Below, piece by piece: positions 26,539 to 40,930 of a stretch of DNA of 64,000 bases. The stretch spans positions 207,831 through 271,830 of the forward strand of contig NZ_LMOH01000023.1 in NCBI RefSeq assembly GCF_001423245.1, read 5' to 3'. A program made the translations under genes and the position numbers. The notes under the pieces are model-generated. The model did not search any database. It saw nothing but the letters and a program-made list of their open reading frames with translations, and was not told the DNA's origin. How positions within the stretch are numbered: the stretch's first letter is position 1; each line of letters starts with the position of its first letter. The DNA comes from Aureimonas sp. Leaf324 (lineage in GTDB: Bacteria > Pseudomonadota > Alphaproteobacteria > Rhizobiales > Rhizobiaceae).

Positions 26539-28062
26539 ATGCAGAAAATCACGTCGTTCTGGAACGAGCAGGCCAACGTCATGCGGGATCTCGGCGCGCG
26601 TCATGCCGCCTTCGCCGCTGCATGGCTCTTCGTCACGGCGATTCTGGCGTTCACCGCGCCCTGGATCGCGCCGCTGTCCCTCGCCGGCTGCGTCGCGACC
26701 GTCCTCGTCCTCGCGCACCTGCGTCGCGATCTTCATCGCACCCACCAGGAACTCGCCCGCGTGCGCGACGAGCAGGAGGCGCTGGTCGAGCGCCACGTCA
26801 TCGACGAGATCACCGGACTTCTGACCCGGCGCGCCTTTCTCGAGGCGGCGAGCGCGGGCATGAAGAACCGCGACGGCGGCACCTCGCTCGCCTTCTTCGC
26901 GCTCGACATGGACAACCTCAAGGTCCTGAACGACAGCTTCGGCCACCGCGCGGGCGATTTCGCGCTGTCTCATATCGCAACGACGCTGAAGCGCCTCGTG
27001 CCGCGCGTGACCGCCGGGCGTCTCGGCGGCGATGAGTTCGCCTTCGTCCTGCCCTGCGCCGACGAGGCGGAGGCGCTGGCCTTCGGCGCACGGTTCGGCC
27101 AGGCGCTCAACACGCCGGTCATGGCGGGCGGACGGCGCCTGTCGCTCTCGGCGAGCCTCGGCGTCGTGATGGTGCCCGAGCGCACGGTCTACCTGTCGGA
27201 AGCCATGCAGTTCGCCGACGTCGCGCTCTACGCGGCCAAGAGCGCCGGGCGCAACAAGACCGCCGTCTTCGACGCCGACATGCTGGCCGAGCTCAAGCAC
27301 CGCCGCCTGATCGAGCGCGAACTGCGGGCGGCGATCCTCCTCAACGAACTCGACGTCCACTACCAGCCGATCAGCGGCCTCGACGGGAAGCTCGTCGCGG
27401 TCGAGGCTCTGCTGCGCTGGCAGAGCCCGTCGCGGGGCAACATCTCACCGGCCCGCTTCATCCCGATCGCGGAAAGCACGGCGCTGATCGACCAGCTCGG
27501 CGAGTGGGTCCTGCGCCGGGCCCTGTCGGACGCCCGTGCATTTTCCGACCTCCGGATCTCCGTCAACGTCTCGGCCAACCAGCTGAAGCGCGACGACGTC
27601 GTCGACATGGTGGCGCGGGTTCTCGCCGAGACCGGCCATGCGCCGAGCCGCCTGACCCTCGAACTCACCGAGTCGGCGGCGATCCAGACGACGCCGGACA
27701 TCTGCCGCCGCCTGCAGGCGCTGCGCGACATGGGCATCCGCATCGCGCTCGACGACTTCGGCACAGGCTTCAGCGGCTTCGACTACCTGCGCCACCTGCC
27801 GGTCGACTGCATCAAGATCGACCGCAGCTACATCGCGCGCCTGGGCGACAGTGAGACCGACAACGTCCTGGTCTCGGCCCTTTCGAGCCTTGCCAATGCC
27901 ATGCGCCTTTCGGTGGTGGCCGAAGGCATCGAGACCGAGCGGCAGATGTTGCTGGCTCGGGCCGCAGGCTGCACCCTGTTCCAGGGCTATCACCTCGCGC
28001 GGCCGATGCCGAAGGCGGATCTCCTGCGCTTCCTCGACCGCGATCTCAGGCAGTGCGCTTGA
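26539..28062 (+). CDS. Membrane-anchored GGDEF-EAL protein (c-di-GMP synthesis/degradation)
   Basis: A 507-residue protein with an N-terminal hydrophobic region (about 18-60, probably two membrane segments), a coiled linker, a GGDEF domain (DEITGLLTRRAF; intact GGDEF at 163-167) and an EAL domain (intact EAL at 289-291, with NVSANQL, LELTES, DDFGTGFSGFDYLRHLPVD and VVAEGIET). All key residues look present, so both diguanylate cyclase and phosphodiesterase activity are possible. No RxxD inhibitory site is evident before GGDEF. ATG 26539 (MQKITSFWNEQ) was preferred over an upstream frame opening. Confidence 0.9.
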   Translation: MQKITSFWNEQANVMRDLGARHAAFAAAWLFVTAILAFTAPWIAPLSLAGCVATVLVLAHLRRDLHRTHQELARVRDEQEALVERHVIDEITGLLTRRAFLEAASAGMKNRDGGTSLAFFALDMDNLKVLNDSFGHRAGDFALSHIATTLKRLVPRVTAGRLGGDEFAFVLPCADEAEALAFGARFGQALNTPVMAGGRRLSLSASLGVVMVPERTVYLSEAMQFADVALYAAKSAGRNKTAVFDADMLAELKHRRLIERELRAAILLNELDVHYQPISGLDGKLVAVEALLRWQSPSRGNISPARFIPIAESTALIDQLGEWVLRRALSDARAFSDLRISVNVSANQLKRDDVVDMVARVLAETGHAPSRLTLELTESAAIQTTPDICRRLQALRDMGIRIALDDFGTGFSGFDYLRHLPVDCIKIDRSYIARLGDSETDNVLVSALSSLANAMRLSVVAEGIETERQMLLARAAGCTLFQGYHLARPMPKADLLRFLDRDLRQCA

Positions 28063-28129
28063 AACCTGGAGTTGTTATGATCCCGTTCGATCCGGCCCCG
28101 TTGCGCCGGCCCGACCGGGACACGACCCC

Positions 28130-28570
28130 ATGCCGACCGTCATCGCGAAGCTCCTCGACACGCGCTGGTTTCCGCCGCTCGCCCGGCTGATCCTCACCTT
28201 CTGCTTCTGGGGCAGCGGCCTTGCGAAGCTCGCCGACTTCGACGCGGCAACCGCCGAGATGGCCTATTTCGGCTTCTCGCCGCCCGCGCTGATTGCCGTT
28301 CTCGTCATCGTCGTGCAGCTCGTCGGCTCCGCCCTGATCGTGGTCGACCGCGCAGCCTGGCTCGGAGCCGGCATGCTCGCGACCTTCACCGGCCTGACGA
28401 TCCTCCTCGTCCACGACTTCTGGACCATGACCGGACCGGAGGCGATCGGCCATTTCCACACCGCGACCGAGCATGTCACGGTGATCGGCGCGATGATGGT
28501 GGCAGCGCTCCTGTCGCGCCGCACCCGCACCGCCCCCGCGACCGATCGCATCCGCAACGCGACCGCCTGA
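28130..28570 (+). CDS. DoxX-family membrane protein
   Basis: A 146-residue protein with four hydrophobic segments: LARLILTFCFWGSGLAKL, LIAVLVIVVQLVGSALIV, LGAGMLATFTGLTILLV, and VIGAMMVAALLS. The arrangement RLILxxxFxxxGxxKLxDF at the N terminus is typical of DoxX. Role in bacteria is poorly known. It follows the GGDEF-EAL gene after 67 bases and ends just before a strong terminator. Confidence 0.8.
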   Translation: MPTVIAKLLDTRWFPPLARLILTFCFWGSGLAKLADFDAATAEMAYFGFSPPALIAVLVIVVQLVGSALIVVDRAAWLGAGMLATFTGLTILLVHDFWTMTGPEAIGHFHTATEHVTVIGAMMVAALLSRRTRTAPATDRIRNATA

Positions 28571-28582
28571 TGGAGATACGAA

Positions 28583-28612
28583 AAAGGGCGCCCCCCCGAG
28601 GGAGCGCCCTTT
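28583..28612. terminator. Bidirectional terminator between doxX and rpoD
   Basis: A 9-bp stem AAAGGGCGC / GCGCCCTTT with a C-rich and G-containing loop that can pair further. It lies between the convergent doxX-like and rpoD genes and has A/T flanks on both sides, so it can work for either strand. Confidence 0.75.
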
Positions 28613-28636
28613 GATCCGTCGTCCGTCCGCCTGGCC

Positions 28637-30619
<1,983 letters not shown>

Positions 30620-30915
30620 TCGTCTCCATCTGGCGCGGTGCGGCTTGCGGAAAGCGACGCCTCCCGCGCCTATTCCCGCCAGCCATAACCGCCGGCCGTG
30701 AATGATCGATTAACCATGACCCTCGGCGGGTCGCGGTCGATCGGTCGGTTCAAACCATTTCCAACCGGCGGAAGAGCCGGGCCCGCATCGAGCGGGCGCC
30801 GGCATCCGGCCGATGCGTGTTTCGTCTTTCCTGCCGCGAAGTCAAGGGTTTGAAGCATCGCGAATGAATTCGTGGAGCCGACGCCCCATCCTCGCGGGGG
30901 GTCGCCGACGGGATT

Positions 30916-32892
30916 TCAGATACCCTTGGCCGGCCGGCCAGACAGCAGTCCAAACCCGTCAATCAGCGCCTCGGTTCCCGCCAAATTGTTGATTTCCCGA
31001 TGGATCTCGACCAACTGCGCATGAGCGAGCTCGTCTCCGTCGGTCGCCAGCGCGGCCTCGGCCGCCCGGAGCTCCCTATGTAGTGACAGGTATCGGTGCT
31101 GCAAGTGCAGCGCCTGGCGCACCGCCTCGCGCGCGTCTTCCAGCGCCGCGTGCGGCAGGAAGCTCCAGAGACGCACCGCCTGCAGCTTGGCTTCGCAGGC
31201 CTGGAAGGGCACCAGCAGCATGCGCCGGTCGAGTTCGGCGAGGATTTCGTCGCGCGAATGCGGCTGACCGTCGGCATAGACGTCGATCACCGCCGAGCGA
31301 AGGCGTTCGAGTTCGGGGCTCGTGAGTTCGAGATCGGCGAAATAGTCGAAGGCCTCGCGCAGGAGCAGCGGGTGGTTCACGAAACCGACGAGGATCGACA
31401 TCTCGCGCATTGGCGCCGCGCTCGCCCGAGCGCCGCCGCCGAGCAGCGCACTGCGGGCCAGACGGTCGGACACCGGCGACCGGCGACCGGCCCCCGGCGC
31501 CGCGCTTCGGCGGGCACCGCCGCCCCCACCTCCACCGCGGCCGTCCTCGCGCCGCCGGTTGTTCCAGTCCCCGCGCCCGCCCCCGCCGCGCGAAGGCGCG
31601 GGGCCGAAGAAACCCGCCAGCCGCTCCTCGACGTCCTGGAGGTAGTGGCGGCGCACGCTTTCGTCGCCGATCTGGCGCATCATGCCCTTCAGGCGCCCCT
31701 CCAGCTCGGCGCGGCGCTCGGGCGTGTCGAAGCTGCCGCCGCCGGTCTCGCGCATCCAGATGAGGTCGGCGAGCGGGCGGGCGCGGTCGAGCACCTCGCG
31801 CATCGCTTCCGAACCCGATGCGCGCAGGAGATCGTCGGGGTCCTTGCCGTCGGGCAGGAGGGCAAAGCGCAGCGAGCGGCCGGGGCGAAGGAGAGGCAGC
31901 GCCAGCTCCGCCGCCCGGTTGGCCGCCTTCAGGCCCGCCGCGTCGCCGTCGAAGCAGAGGATCGGCTCGGGCACGGTGCGCCAGAGAAGGTCGAGCTGGC
32001 GCTCGGTCAGGGCCGTGCCGAGCGGGGCGACCGCATTCTCGAAGCCGCCCTGGTGCAGCGCGATCACGTCCATGTAGCCTTCGGCCACGATCAGCGTGTT
32101 CGAACCCTTGGACGCCCGCCGGGCGGAAGCGAGGTTGTAGAGCACCTGCCCCTTGTGGAAGACGTCGGTCTCGGGGGAATTGAGGTACTTGGCGGGAACG
32201 CCCGCCGCCAGCGCTCGGCCGCCGAAGGCGATGGGCCGTTCGCGGACGTCGAGGATCGGAAACATCACGCGGTCGCGGAACCGGTCGTAGGACACCGCGA
32301 TCCCCTCGCCGTGCACCACCATGCCGGCGCCCTCGATCTCGGCCTTGCCGACGCCGCGGCCAGCGAGGAACTCCTTCAGCCGGTTGCGGCTGTCGGGCGC
32401 ATAGCCGATGCCGAACGCCTTCTGGACGACGGGGTTGAGGCCGCGGTCGCGCAGGTAAGCGCGAGCCTTCGCACCGTCCGCCTCCTGCAGCGTCTGGCGA
32501 AAGAACTCGGCCGACAGGCGCAGCGCGTCGAGGAGCGTCGCCTGGGCGTCCTGACGCTTCTCCTCCTCGCGGTCGCGCGCGGGCATCGGCAGGCCCGCTT
32601 CGCCGGCCAGCCGCTCGACGGCCTCGGGAAAGCTCATGCCCTCGAGTTCGGTGAGAAAGCGGAAATGATCGCCCGACACGCCGCATCCGAAGCAGTGGTA
32701 ACGGCCCTTGGCGTCCTCGCAGTGGAACGAGGGCGATTTCTCGCCGTGAAAGGGGCAGCACGCCCACCAGTCGCCCTTCGACGACTGCGTCTTGCGGCGA
32801 TCCCAAACGACGCGCCGTCCGATCACGTCCGAGATCGGAATGCGGGCACGGATCTCGTCGAGGAACTGGGGCGGAAAGCGCATGGAGTTCAT
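30916..32892 (-). CDS. dnaG: DNA primase
   Basis: A 658-residue primase. The CHC2 zinc-binding domain is WWACCPFHGEKSPSFHC followed by YHCFGCGVSGD; the catalytic TOPRIM domain includes LIVAEGYMDVIALHQGG and LCFDGDAAGLKAANRA. A Gly/Arg-rich low-complexity linker (about 435-475) precedes the C-terminal DnaB-interaction region, which is common in alphaproteobacteria. It lies upstream of rpoD, same strand. Confidence 0.96.
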   Translation of the reverse strand: MNSMRFPPQFLDEIRARIPISDVIGRRVVWDRRKTQSSKGDWWACCPFHGEKSPSFHCEDAKGRYHCFGCGVSGDHFRFLTELEGMSFPEAVERLAGEAGLPMPARDREEEKRQDAQATLLDALRLSAEFFRQTLQEADGAKARAYLRDRGLNPVVQKAFGIGYAPDSRNRLKEFLAGRGVGKAEIEGAGMVVHGEGIAVSYDRFRDRVMFPILDVRERPIAFGGRALAAGVPAKYLNSPETDVFHKGQVLYNLASARRASKGSNTLIVAEGYMDVIALHQGGFENAVAPLGTALTERQLDLLWRTVPEPILCFDGDAAGLKAANRAAELALPLLRPGRSLRFALLPDGKDPDDLLRASGSEAMREVLDRARPLADLIWMRETGGGSFDTPERRAELEGRLKGMMRQIGDESVRRHYLQDVEERLAGFFGPAPSRGGGGRGDWNNRRREDGRGGGGGGGARRSAAPGAGRRSPVSDRLARSALLGGGARASAAPMREMSILVGFVNHPLLLREAFDYFADLELTSPELERLRSAVIDVYADGQPHSRDEILAELDRRMLLVPFQACEAKLQAVRLWSFLPHAALEDAREAVRQALHLQHRYLSLHRELRAAEAALATDGDELAHAQLVEIHREINNLAGTEALIDGFGLLSGRPAKGI

Positions 32893-33036
32893 ATCGGCTC
32901 ACGCGGCGCCGAATGCCATAGGTTTCGCTGGGTTCGCCGCTTGTCCACCTCGATCCACAGGCGCGGTCCGGCTTTGACGGATCGTGGCCGGGCGCTTAAT
33001 CCAGAGGCCGGAGAGAAACGCCGGACACCAGAGCCC

Positions 33037-33354
33037 ATGGACCAGACCCCCGCCATCCTGCCCGAGTTGCAGTCGCTGCGGAACTCGATCGACAACATCG
33101 ACGCGGCGATCGTCCATATGCTGGCCGAGCGCTTCCGATGCACCCAGCGCGTCGGCGTCCTGAAGGCGGAAAACGACCTGCCGCCGGCCGACCCGGCGCG
33201 CGAGAAGCGACAGGTGGCGCGGCTGCGAGACCTTGCGGCTTCCGCCCAGCTCGACCCGGATTTCGCCGAGAAGTACCTCGCCTTCGTGGTGCGCGAGGTG
33301 ATCCGCTACCACGAGGCGGCGGCGCGAGAACTCGCCGAGAAGTCGGCAGGATGA
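33037..33354 (+). CDS. Chorismate mutase, AroQ alpha type
   Basis: A 105-residue all-helical monofunctional chorismate mutase, converting chorismate to prephenate for Phe/Tyr synthesis. The AroQ pattern is clear: LRNSIDNIDAAIVHMLAERFRCTQRVGVLKAENDLPPADPAREKRQVARLR, broken here only for reading, with the active-site Arg, Lys and Glu/Gln in place. It overlaps the acetyltransferase gene by 4 bases (ATGA), so the two are translationally coupled. Confidence 0.9.
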   Translation: MDQTPAILPELQSLRNSIDNIDAAIVHMLAERFRCTQRVGVLKAENDLPPADPAREKRQVARLRDLAASAQLDPDFAEKYLAFVVREVIRYHEAAARELAEKSAG

Positions 33355-33905
33355 GCGCCGCGGCCTTCGATCCCGGCGCGACGCTCAAAGGGACGCGCCT
33401 GACGGTGCGAAAGCTCGCGCCCGGCGATCTCGACGGGCTTCACGCTGCGGCGTCCGATCCCGGAATCTGGGCCGGCCATCCCGCAAAGGACCGCTGGAAG
33501 CGCGAGGTGTTCGAGCCGTTCTTCACGACGCTCATCGCGCTCGGCGGCGCGGTCGCGGTGGAGGACCGCGAGGCGGGCCGGATCGTCGGGGGATCGCGGT
33601 TCTACGTGCCGCCCGATCAACCGGGCTCGATCGCGATCGGCTTCACCTTCCTCGACCGCAGCCACTGGGGCGGCCCCGCGAACTTCGAACTGAAGACGCT
33701 GATGCTGACCCATGCCTTCCGGCATTTCGACGAGGTCTGGTTTCACATCGCGCCGAGCAACATCCGCTCGCAGAAGGCGACCGCCAAGCTTGGAGCGGTC
33801 CACGCCTACGACGCGCGGCTCGACCTGTCGGGCCAGCCGACGGACTGGCAATGCCATCGGCTCGCGAAGGCGGACTGGGAAAAGGTTCTGGCGGCGCGCG
33901 GCTAG
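33351..33905 (+). CDS. GNAT-family N-acetyltransferase (RimJ/RimL type)
   Basis: A 184-residue acetyltransferase. It starts with LKGTRLTVRKLAPGDLDGL, has the acetyl-CoA-binding strand region SIAIGFTFLDRSHWGGPANFELKTLMLTHAF and the C-terminal NIRSQKATAKLGAVHAYDA, typical of the RimJ/RimL branch. Substrate unknown; these enzymes modify protein N termini or small molecules. It is coupled to chorismate mutase by ATGA, and its stop overlaps the convergent YqeY gene. Confidence 0.85.
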   Translation: MSAAAFDPGATLKGTRLTVRKLAPGDLDGLHAAASDPGIWAGHPAKDRWKREVFEPFFTTLIALGGAVAVEDREAGRIVGGSRFYVPPDQPGSIAIGFTFLDRSHWGGPANFELKTLMLTHAFRHFDEVWFHIAPSNIRSQKATAKLGAVHAYDARLDLSGQPTDWQCHRLAKADWEKVLAARG

Positions 33906-34351
33906 CTGAGGAGGCCGCGCATCACGCTGCCGGCCTCGATGAGGTTCAGCTTGTCCTGATAGCGCTCCTTCAGCGCGTTCATGCAGCGGCCGACATCGCG
34001 CAGCCCCTTGGAGCCGGTGTCGGACACGATCTGCCGGCAGGCCGCCTCGATCTCGCCGCTCGGCACGGGTGCCGGGAGCAGGCTGCGGATCATCTCGGCA
34101 GTGGCGTGCTCGGCGGCGGCCTCCTCGACCCGGCCGGCCTCGCGAAGCGTCGTCTCGGCGCTCTCGCGGTGGCGGATCATGCAGTGGAGGAAGCCCACGA
34201 TGTCGGCGTCCTCGGGGCGGCCCTTGCCGGCCTCGCGGAACGCCGCCTCCTTGTCCTTGAGACCGGCCGCGACCAGCCGAAGCGTCGCGATGCGGCGCTT
34301 GTCGCCGCTGGCCATGGCCGCCTGCAATGCGTCTGCGATCTGATCGCGCAT
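33902..34351 (-). CDS. GatB/YqeY domain protein
   Basis: A 149-residue YqeY-like protein: MRDQIADALQAAMASGDKRRIATLRLVAAGLKDKEAAFREAG at the N terminus and the C-terminal GSKGLRDVGRCMNALKERYQDKLN. The family resembles the tail of the GatB amidotransferase subunit; some members bind or modify tRNA-linked substrates, but the role is uncertain. In many Rhizobiales it lies between carA and dnaG, as here, which supports core-genome status. It shares 4 bases with the convergent GNAT gene. Confidence 0.9.
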   Translation of the reverse strand: MRDQIADALQAAMASGDKRRIATLRLVAAGLKDKEAAFREAGKGRPEDADIVGFLHCMIRHRESAETTLREAGRVEEAAAEHATAEMIRSLLPAPVPSGEIEAACRQIVSDTGSKGLRDVGRCMNALKERYQDKLNLIEAGSVMRGLLS

Positions 34352-34775
34352 TCCAACTCGTCCTGTTCGTCGGCGCGGGCGCCTTTGCGGCGCTCTCTTG
34401 CGCAGGTCGATCCCCTCCCGTCCGAGACGGACGAGAATGATCGTGTCAGCTTGTGGGAAAATGGTGTGGTTTCGGATGACCGGAAGCGGTCCGCAGCCCT
34501 GGCGCTTGTCGAATCCCGTGGATAACTCAAGGCGTTCACCGATCGCCGCATGGCTCTGCCGGCCGCCGCCGCGATCAAGGTTGATGAAGGATTAATGACG
34601 CCTGCGGGCTTTGGCAAGCGTACGCCTGCCATGCTCCACAGTCATGCATGATCCGGGCTCTCGGCCACGCGAAGGGTTGCGCCGAAGGGCCGATGGCGCG
34701 ATATGGACGCTCCGGAAGGGTGCGCCCGCGCTCCACGCGCCGATGGCCCCCGAAGGATCTCAAGGAGTAGAGACG
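34352..34775. other. Noncoding gap between yqeY-like gene and carA
   Basis: 424 bases separate these divergent genes. I find no convincing ORF, riboswitch or long hairpin. It must contain both promoters; the carA ribosome-binding site AAGGAG is at about 34762. Nothing else stands out. Confidence 0.5.
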
Positions 34776-35960
34776 ATGAGCGACGCCTGGACGCAGAGGA
34801 AGCCCACGGCCCTGCTCGTGCTGGCCGACGGCACGGTGGTCGAGGGCGACGGCATCGGCGCGGTGGGCGAGGCGCTCGGCGAGGTCTGCTTCAATACGTC
34901 CCTCACCGGCTACCAGGAGATCCTCACCGACCCCTCCTACGCCAAGCAGATCGTCACCTTCACCTTTCCGCACATCGGCAATGTCGGCGCCAACGACGAG
35001 GACATCGAGGATCTCGTGCCCGACAACACGATCGGCGCGGTCGGCGCGATCTTCCGCGCCGAGGTGTCGGCGCCGTCGAACTACCGCTCGGCCGGCGGTC
35101 TCGATGCCTGGCTGAAGAAGCGCGGCGTCGTGGCGCTGTCCGGCGTCGACACGCGCGCGCTCACCGCTCTCATCCGCGACAAGGGCATGCCCAACGCCGT
35201 GATCGCGCACAACCCGGACGGCGTCTTCGACATCGAGGCGCTGCGCGCCAAGGCCGCCGCCTGGAGCGGGCTCGTCGGCCTCGACCTCGCGCAGGACGCC
35301 GGGTCGAAGCAGGAGGACGCCTGGGTCGAGGGTCCCTGGTCGTGGAACCGCGGCTACGACGCGGGCCGCGAGCCGGCCTACACGATCGTCGCGATCGACT
35401 ACGGCGCCAAGCGCAACATCCTGCGCCTGATGTCGGGCCACGGCGCGCGCGTCGTGATCGTGCCGCCGACGGCCTCGGCCGCCGACGTCCTGAAGCACGA
35501 GCCGGACGGCATCTTCCTGTCGAACGGCCCGGGCGACCCGGCGGCGACCGGCGAATATGCCGTGCCGGTGATCCAGGAACTTGCCAAGTCCGGCATTCCG
35601 ATGTTCGGCATCTGCCTCGGCCACCAGCTTCTCGCGCTGGCGCTCGGCGGGCGCACCGAGAAGATGCACCAGGGCCATCACGGCGCGAACCATCCGGTGA
35701 AGGACTTCACGACCGGCAAGGTCGAGATCGTGTCGATGAACCACGGCTTCGCGGTCGCGGCGGACACGCTGCCCGAGAGCGTCGAGGAAACGCACGTTTC
35801 GCTCTTCGACGGCACCAATTGCGGCCTGCGCATGAAGGACGCCCCGGTGTTCTCGGTGCAGCACCACCCGGAAGCCTCGCCGGGACCGCAGGACTCGCAC
35901 TACCTCTTCGCCCGTTTCTTCGAGATGATCGACGGGCATCGGAGGAAGACCGCGGCCTGA
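34776..35960 (+). CDS. carA: Carbamoyl-phosphate synthase small subunit
   Basis: A 394-residue glutamine amidotransferase subunit that supplies ammonia to CarB for arginine and pyrimidine synthesis. The N-terminal CPSase domain has VCFNTSLTGYQEILTDPSYAKQ; the class I GATase domain has the nucleophile in FGICLGHQLLALALGG and the His/Glu pair in QHHPEASPGP. ATG 34776 follows AAGGAG. carB lies 876 bases downstream with a small regulator between them. Confidence 0.96.
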   Translation: MSDAWTQRKPTALLVLADGTVVEGDGIGAVGEALGEVCFNTSLTGYQEILTDPSYAKQIVTFTFPHIGNVGANDEDIEDLVPDNTIGAVGAIFRAEVSAPSNYRSAGGLDAWLKKRGVVALSGVDTRALTALIRDKGMPNAVIAHNPDGVFDIEALRAKAAAWSGLVGLDLAQDAGSKQEDAWVEGPWSWNRGYDAGREPAYTIVAIDYGAKRNILRLMSGHGARVVIVPPTASAADVLKHEPDGIFLSNGPGDPAATGEYAVPVIQELAKSGIPMFGICLGHQLLALALGGRTEKMHQGHHGANHPVKDFTTGKVEIVSMNHGFAVAADTLPESVEETHVSLFDGTNCGLRMKDAPVFSVQHHPEASPGPQDSHYLFARFFEMIDGHRRKTAA

Positions 35961-35976
35961 CCGCAGACAAAGAGCC

Positions 35977-36025
35977 GAAAACGAATAAGGGCGCCGGAGT
36001 GGATCCGGCGCCCTTATTCGTTTTC
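35977..36025 (+). terminator. Very long perfect hairpin terminator after carA
   Basis: Two 22-base arms (35977-35998 and 36004-36025) are perfectly complementary around a 5-base loop. The 3' arm ends in TTCGTTTTC, so the U-rich part lies within the stem, and the 5' side is A-rich, so it may act on both strands. It closes carA. Confidence 0.85.
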
Positions 36026-36057
36026 GCACACGTGGGACGACCGTCTCGTGCTGGAGG

Positions 36058-36195
36058 TCATGCAGCCTTGAACAAGTGAAGAACGCGGCGGACCATCGCA
36101 TGGATGCCGCAGCTGAACGTGGCGTGGCGGTGGAGATCGTCGCGGCCGCGGTCGGCGCCGAGGGCGGAGCGGCTGACGATGAGGTCGGCAAGCAT
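36058..36195 (-). CDS. Small hypothetical protein, 45 aa
   Basis: Small ORF MLADLIVSRSALGADR... to ...VLHLFKAA, with AGGAA about 9 bases before the ATG at 36195. It is basic, with one Cys and several His. It is divergent from the XRE-type regulator across a 216-base AT-richer gap that contains two palindromes, which supports a regulated pair. No known family; coding status is moderate. Confidence 0.45.
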   Translation of the reverse strand: MLADLIVSRSALGADRGRDDLHRHATFSCGIHAMVRRVLHLFKAA

Positions 36196-36265
36196 CGGGT
36201 CTATTCCTTTCGGGTTGTCAGTCCTCGCTGATCGAAGGTCGAACGGGCCTTCACGATGATAAGAT

Positions 36266-36313
36266 ATGCACTCTGTGCGCTTTTGGAATACGAAAGAAGC
36301 GCACAGCGTGCAT
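36266..36313. promoter_or_regulatory. Tandem GCAC-N3-GTGC operator-like palindromes
   Basis: Two copies of GCAC-N3-GTGC, at 36268-36278 (spacer TCT) and 36301-36311 (spacer AGC), have centres 33 bases apart, about three helical turns. Their flanks also make a 17-base inverted repeat with one mismatch (36266-36282 with 36297-36313). They sit between the divergent 45-residue ORF and the XRE gene, the typical place for autoregulation. Confidence 0.6.
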
Positions 36314-36411
36314 TTTTCTTGTGCCGACTGACCGTTCTGATTACGGGGTCGGACCGGGCATGACGAATCATGCGCCTCGAAGTTTAAGCCGGGCTGAACG
36401 GCCGAGATCGA

Positions 36412-36705
36412 ATGGATTCGATGATGGATTCGGAAAGCTTCCGCGACTGGCGCCGCTCCATGGGCTGGAAGCAGAAGGACGCTGCGGACCGTCTCGGCCT
36501 GAAGAAGCGGGTCATCCAGTACTACGAGAAGGGCGACCGCGACGGAAAGCGCGTCGAGATCCCGCTGACCGTCGAACTCGCGTGCCTCGCGCTGTCGATC
36601 GGCGCGCGCCACTACGACGGCCGTCCCCTGCCCCAAAGCGCCGCCGATCTCGCGGGCCGCGCGCGTTCCGTGCCCGATCCATCCACAATCGCGTCGATCG
36701 ACTGA
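36412..36705 (+). CDS. XRE-type helix-turn-helix protein, 97 aa
   Basis: A small DNA-binding protein: ESFRDWRRSMGWKQKDAADRLGLKKRVIQYYEKG is a Cro/C1-type helix-turn-helix (about residues 7-42), followed by a short C-terminal region (VELACLALSIGARHYDGRPLP). Starts at 36412 or 36421 or 36424 are all possible (three ATGs). It lies between carA and carB and faces a 45-residue ORF; the palindromes at 36268-36311 are its likely operators. Confidence 0.8.
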   Translation: MDSMMDSESFRDWRRSMGWKQKDAADRLGLKKRVIQYYEKGDRDGKRVEIPLTVELACLALSIGARHYDGRPLPQSAADLAGRARSVPDPSTIASID

Positions 36706-36836
36706 CGGTTCACTCTTTCGCAGCGCGGCGGGTTTGCCTATAAGCCGGCCTTAGCCTGAAGAATGCCTCGCCCCAGACCCTCGTCCGCTCCCCGCGGCCG
36801 GGGCCATCCGCGCGCACGAAACAAAGACGGACCGCC

Positions 36837-40268
<3,432 letters not shown>

Positions 40269-40443
40269 TCGTCAGGAAGGCCCGTGGTCTTCCGGCCCGG
40301 GCCTCATGCAGAGTGTGCCGGCTGGTCCCCGCTGGGGTCCGGCCGTTCTTATGTCCTGCCCGGCACCTGTGCGGCCGGGTCGGGCTCCACGAGAGAGCGT
40401 CCGACTGCCGAGCCGGATGCCGCGACAGGTAAGGGTTGAGGGC

Positions 40444-40917
40444 ATGGAAAAGGTCCCGATGACGAGTGCCGGCTTCGAGTCCCTGAAGGAGGAACTCCGC
40501 CGCCGTCAGCAGGAAGAGCGTCCGCGCATCGTCGAGGCCATCTCGGAAGCGCGCGCCCACGGCGACCTGTCGGAGAACGCCGAGTATCACTCCGCCAAGG
40601 AGGCGCAAAGCCTCAACGAGGGCCGCATCGCCGAACTCGAGGATTACACGGCGCGAGCTGAGGTGATCGACGTCTCGAAGCTGTCGGGCGATAAGGTCAA
40701 GTTCGGTGCCACGGTCAAGCTGATGGACGAGGACACCGAGGAGGAGAAGGTCTACCAGATCGTCGGCGACCAGGAAGCCGACGTGAAGCAGGGCCGCATC
40801 TCGATCTCCTCCCCCATCGCCCGCGCCCTGATCGGCAAGGGCGAAGGCGACACGGTGGAAGTCGCCGCCCCCGGCGGCGCGCGCTCCTACGAGATCCTGG
40901 AGCTGCGCTGGGTTTGA
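40444..40917 (+). CDS. greA: Transcription elongation factor GreA
   Basis: A 157-residue factor that rescues backtracked RNA polymerase. The N-terminal coiled coil has [55 protein letters not shown] sequence with the acidic tip DLSENAEY; the C-terminal FKBP-like domain ends [20 protein letters not shown] and YEILELRWV. It lies 175 bases after carB, the common order in Rhizobiales. Confidence 0.96.
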   Translation: MEKVPMTSAGFESLKEELRRRQQEERPRIVEAISEARAHGDLSENAEYHSAKEAQSLNEGRIAELEDYTARAEVIDVSKLSGDKVKFGATVKLMDEDTEEEKVYQIVGDQEADVKQGRISISSPIARALIGKGEGDTVEVAAPGGARSYEILELRWV

Positions 40918-40930
40918 TCGGCGAGAGGCT

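Noticed and set aside
31096..33036. Long plus-strand frame running into chorismate mutase, suggesting a bifunctional protein.
   Set aside because: The upstream part is antisense to dnaG without motifs, and the chorismate mutase has its own ATG at 33037 with the normal family length.
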